Source of the DNA: Aphis gossypii
Taxonomy: Eukaryota; Arthropoda; Insecta; Hemiptera; Aphididae
DNA length: 64,000 nucleotides
Assembly: GCF_020184175.1 (NCBI RefSeq)
Contig: NC_065533.1
Coordinates: 54,660,351-54,724,350, forward strand
Direction: 5' to 3'
Shown piece by piece: positions 63,005-64,000 of this stretch (the stretch's first letter is position 1; the number at the start of each line of letters is the position of its first letter). Under the pieces are notes generated by a model that saw only the letters and a list, made by a program, of their open reading frames with translations, did not search any database and was not told where the DNA came from. The translations under genes and the position numbers were made by a program.

Positions 63005-64000
63005 TTATAAATGTACATATCTATATATTAATGCAGTCAGTCTAAATGATCTATTCGAAAATTTAAAAAATATGTGGTCGTAGTATATAATATACTCACA
63101 TATTTCTACTATTGATTAAGAATTATAAATGTTATTACCTACTAAAATAAATAATTAAAATTTTTATACGTAGGTATTATATGAAAATCAGCTAATCACT
63201 GATGTATTTCAATAAATTAATATATATTTGTGTGTATATTTAAAAAATTAAAATGCAAATTTTACAATTTTTTATTGGATACAAATCCTAGCCATGCTTA
63301 TTAGTATCGTATATTTATATAAGCGGGGAGGTACTGAAATTGGAGTATATAATGGTGACACCTGTATTACATTTTAGGAGCATATGTAACATTTTAATAT
63401 TTAAGTAAATAGTTCTTAATATTATAATGGACAACTCATACAAAATCATATATTTATATAAAAAAAATACATATTTTACACAAAATACAACGTCGTTCTT
63501 TAATTTTCATATAGTTTATTCGATAACCAGCTCGGAAGTATTTAATCCCATCTACAGTGAATATCTAAGGGACTTTATTATTTTTCATTGTAAAAGAAAT
63601 AGTTTCTTTAATTTTAATAACGGGTTAAAAGTAAGATTTAGAAAAAGTTTTATATTTTAAAATATTTACTTGTGAAAAGAAAGAAATAATATTTTAAATT
63701 AAACTATGATAAATTATAAATAAAGAAAATAAAATTGAAATTTTCTTATTGTTAAAATTTATAGTTGAATCACCATGTGTATATTTAAAACATATATCGT
63801 AATAAATTATAAAACACTTATTAAGTAACTAACTAAGAAAAAAATTAAAACTAGATAGTACTGTATTTGTATTGTTAATTATTAATATTATACGGATAAC
63901 AAAATCCCATATCGGAAATGACTTAGATAATAAATAATTCATATGACTTGGCAATAATAATTGTGTTGAATATTATTATAGCTAACCAATTAATGTTTGT

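Larger units (their letters stand above)
56811..64000. repeat. Large interrupted inverted-repeat structure
   Basis: Several blocks pair as reverse complements about a centre near 61.45 kb. 56811-57770 pairs with about 63060-63990 (for example GGGATTTTGTTATCCGTATA against TATACGGATAACAAAATCCC). 59030-59345 pairs with 62440-62735, and 60650-61230 with 61665-62245. A direct copy of part of the last block is at 59500-59780. Arms are diverged with indels and unpaired segments between blocks. No transposase was recognised. The right arm reaches the window end, so its full size is unknown. Confidence 0.8.

Noticed and set aside
63427..63660. 77-aa plus-strand ORF
   Set aside because: Asn/Phe/Ile-rich low-complexity translation of AT-rich sequence in the right arm; the paired left arm (57180-57350) is not open.

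Overview
This is a eukaryotic, very AT-rich, repeat-dominated window, most probably from an aphid or related hemipteran. Pointers are the strong AT bias, the many short TAGGTACCTA-like motifs, a eukaryotic tRNA-Asp, an insect-type haem peroxidase exon pair with short introns, and P-type, hAT and Jockey-like transposons. The species assignment is inference. No intact host protein gene is visible.

Layout. 1-1441 is AT-rich without genes. 1442-2815 is a 5'-truncated Jockey-like LINE (minus). 3178-8965 is a truncated, inverted copy (copy 0) of the large repeat that dominates the window. 8966-9918 is a broken peroxidase gene (minus) with a hAT MITE in an intron. 9919-13042 is mostly unassigned. 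At 13043 a near-canonical tRNA-Asp(GTC) marks the left edge of a tandem macro-repeat running to about 52740. It has four units (U1 13043, U2 24393, U3 37093, U4 43343). Each runs tRNA-Asp or tRNA-like sequence, about 0.7 kb spacer, L flank (about 1.1 kb), an array of 184-bp satellite monomers, then R flank (about 1.5 kb). Flanks are near-constant, whereas the inner arrays vary from about 11 to about 50 monomers, so unit length ranges from about 5.5 kb (without insertions) to 12.7 kb.

U1 is interrupted by a P-type DNA transposon (13787-19617; 8-bp target duplication GTAATACC). That element is itself interrupted by a hAT element (16625-19108; 8-bp duplication ATCTAATC). U2, U3 and U4 keep the matching empty P-insertion site. 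Both transposases are damaged: the P-type has Asn for a catalytic Asp and no visible THAP finger, and the hAT has a frameshift. Three short hAT-type MITEs elsewhere share the hAT terminal sequence.

Right of the macro-repeat are a ubiquitin-protease-like pseudogene fragment (53876-54110), a three-copy direct repeat (54958-55650), a MITE (56060-56213), and a roughly 7-kb interrupted inverted-repeat structure (56811-64000).

The most unusual feature is the tRNA-edged macro-repeat with nested satellite arrays. Its homology begins exactly at the 5' end of a tRNA gene, internal tRNA copies are decaying, and the nested satellite arrays expand and homogenise independently. Many single-base indels inside the arrays look like residual assembly error, so small-scale differences there need caution.
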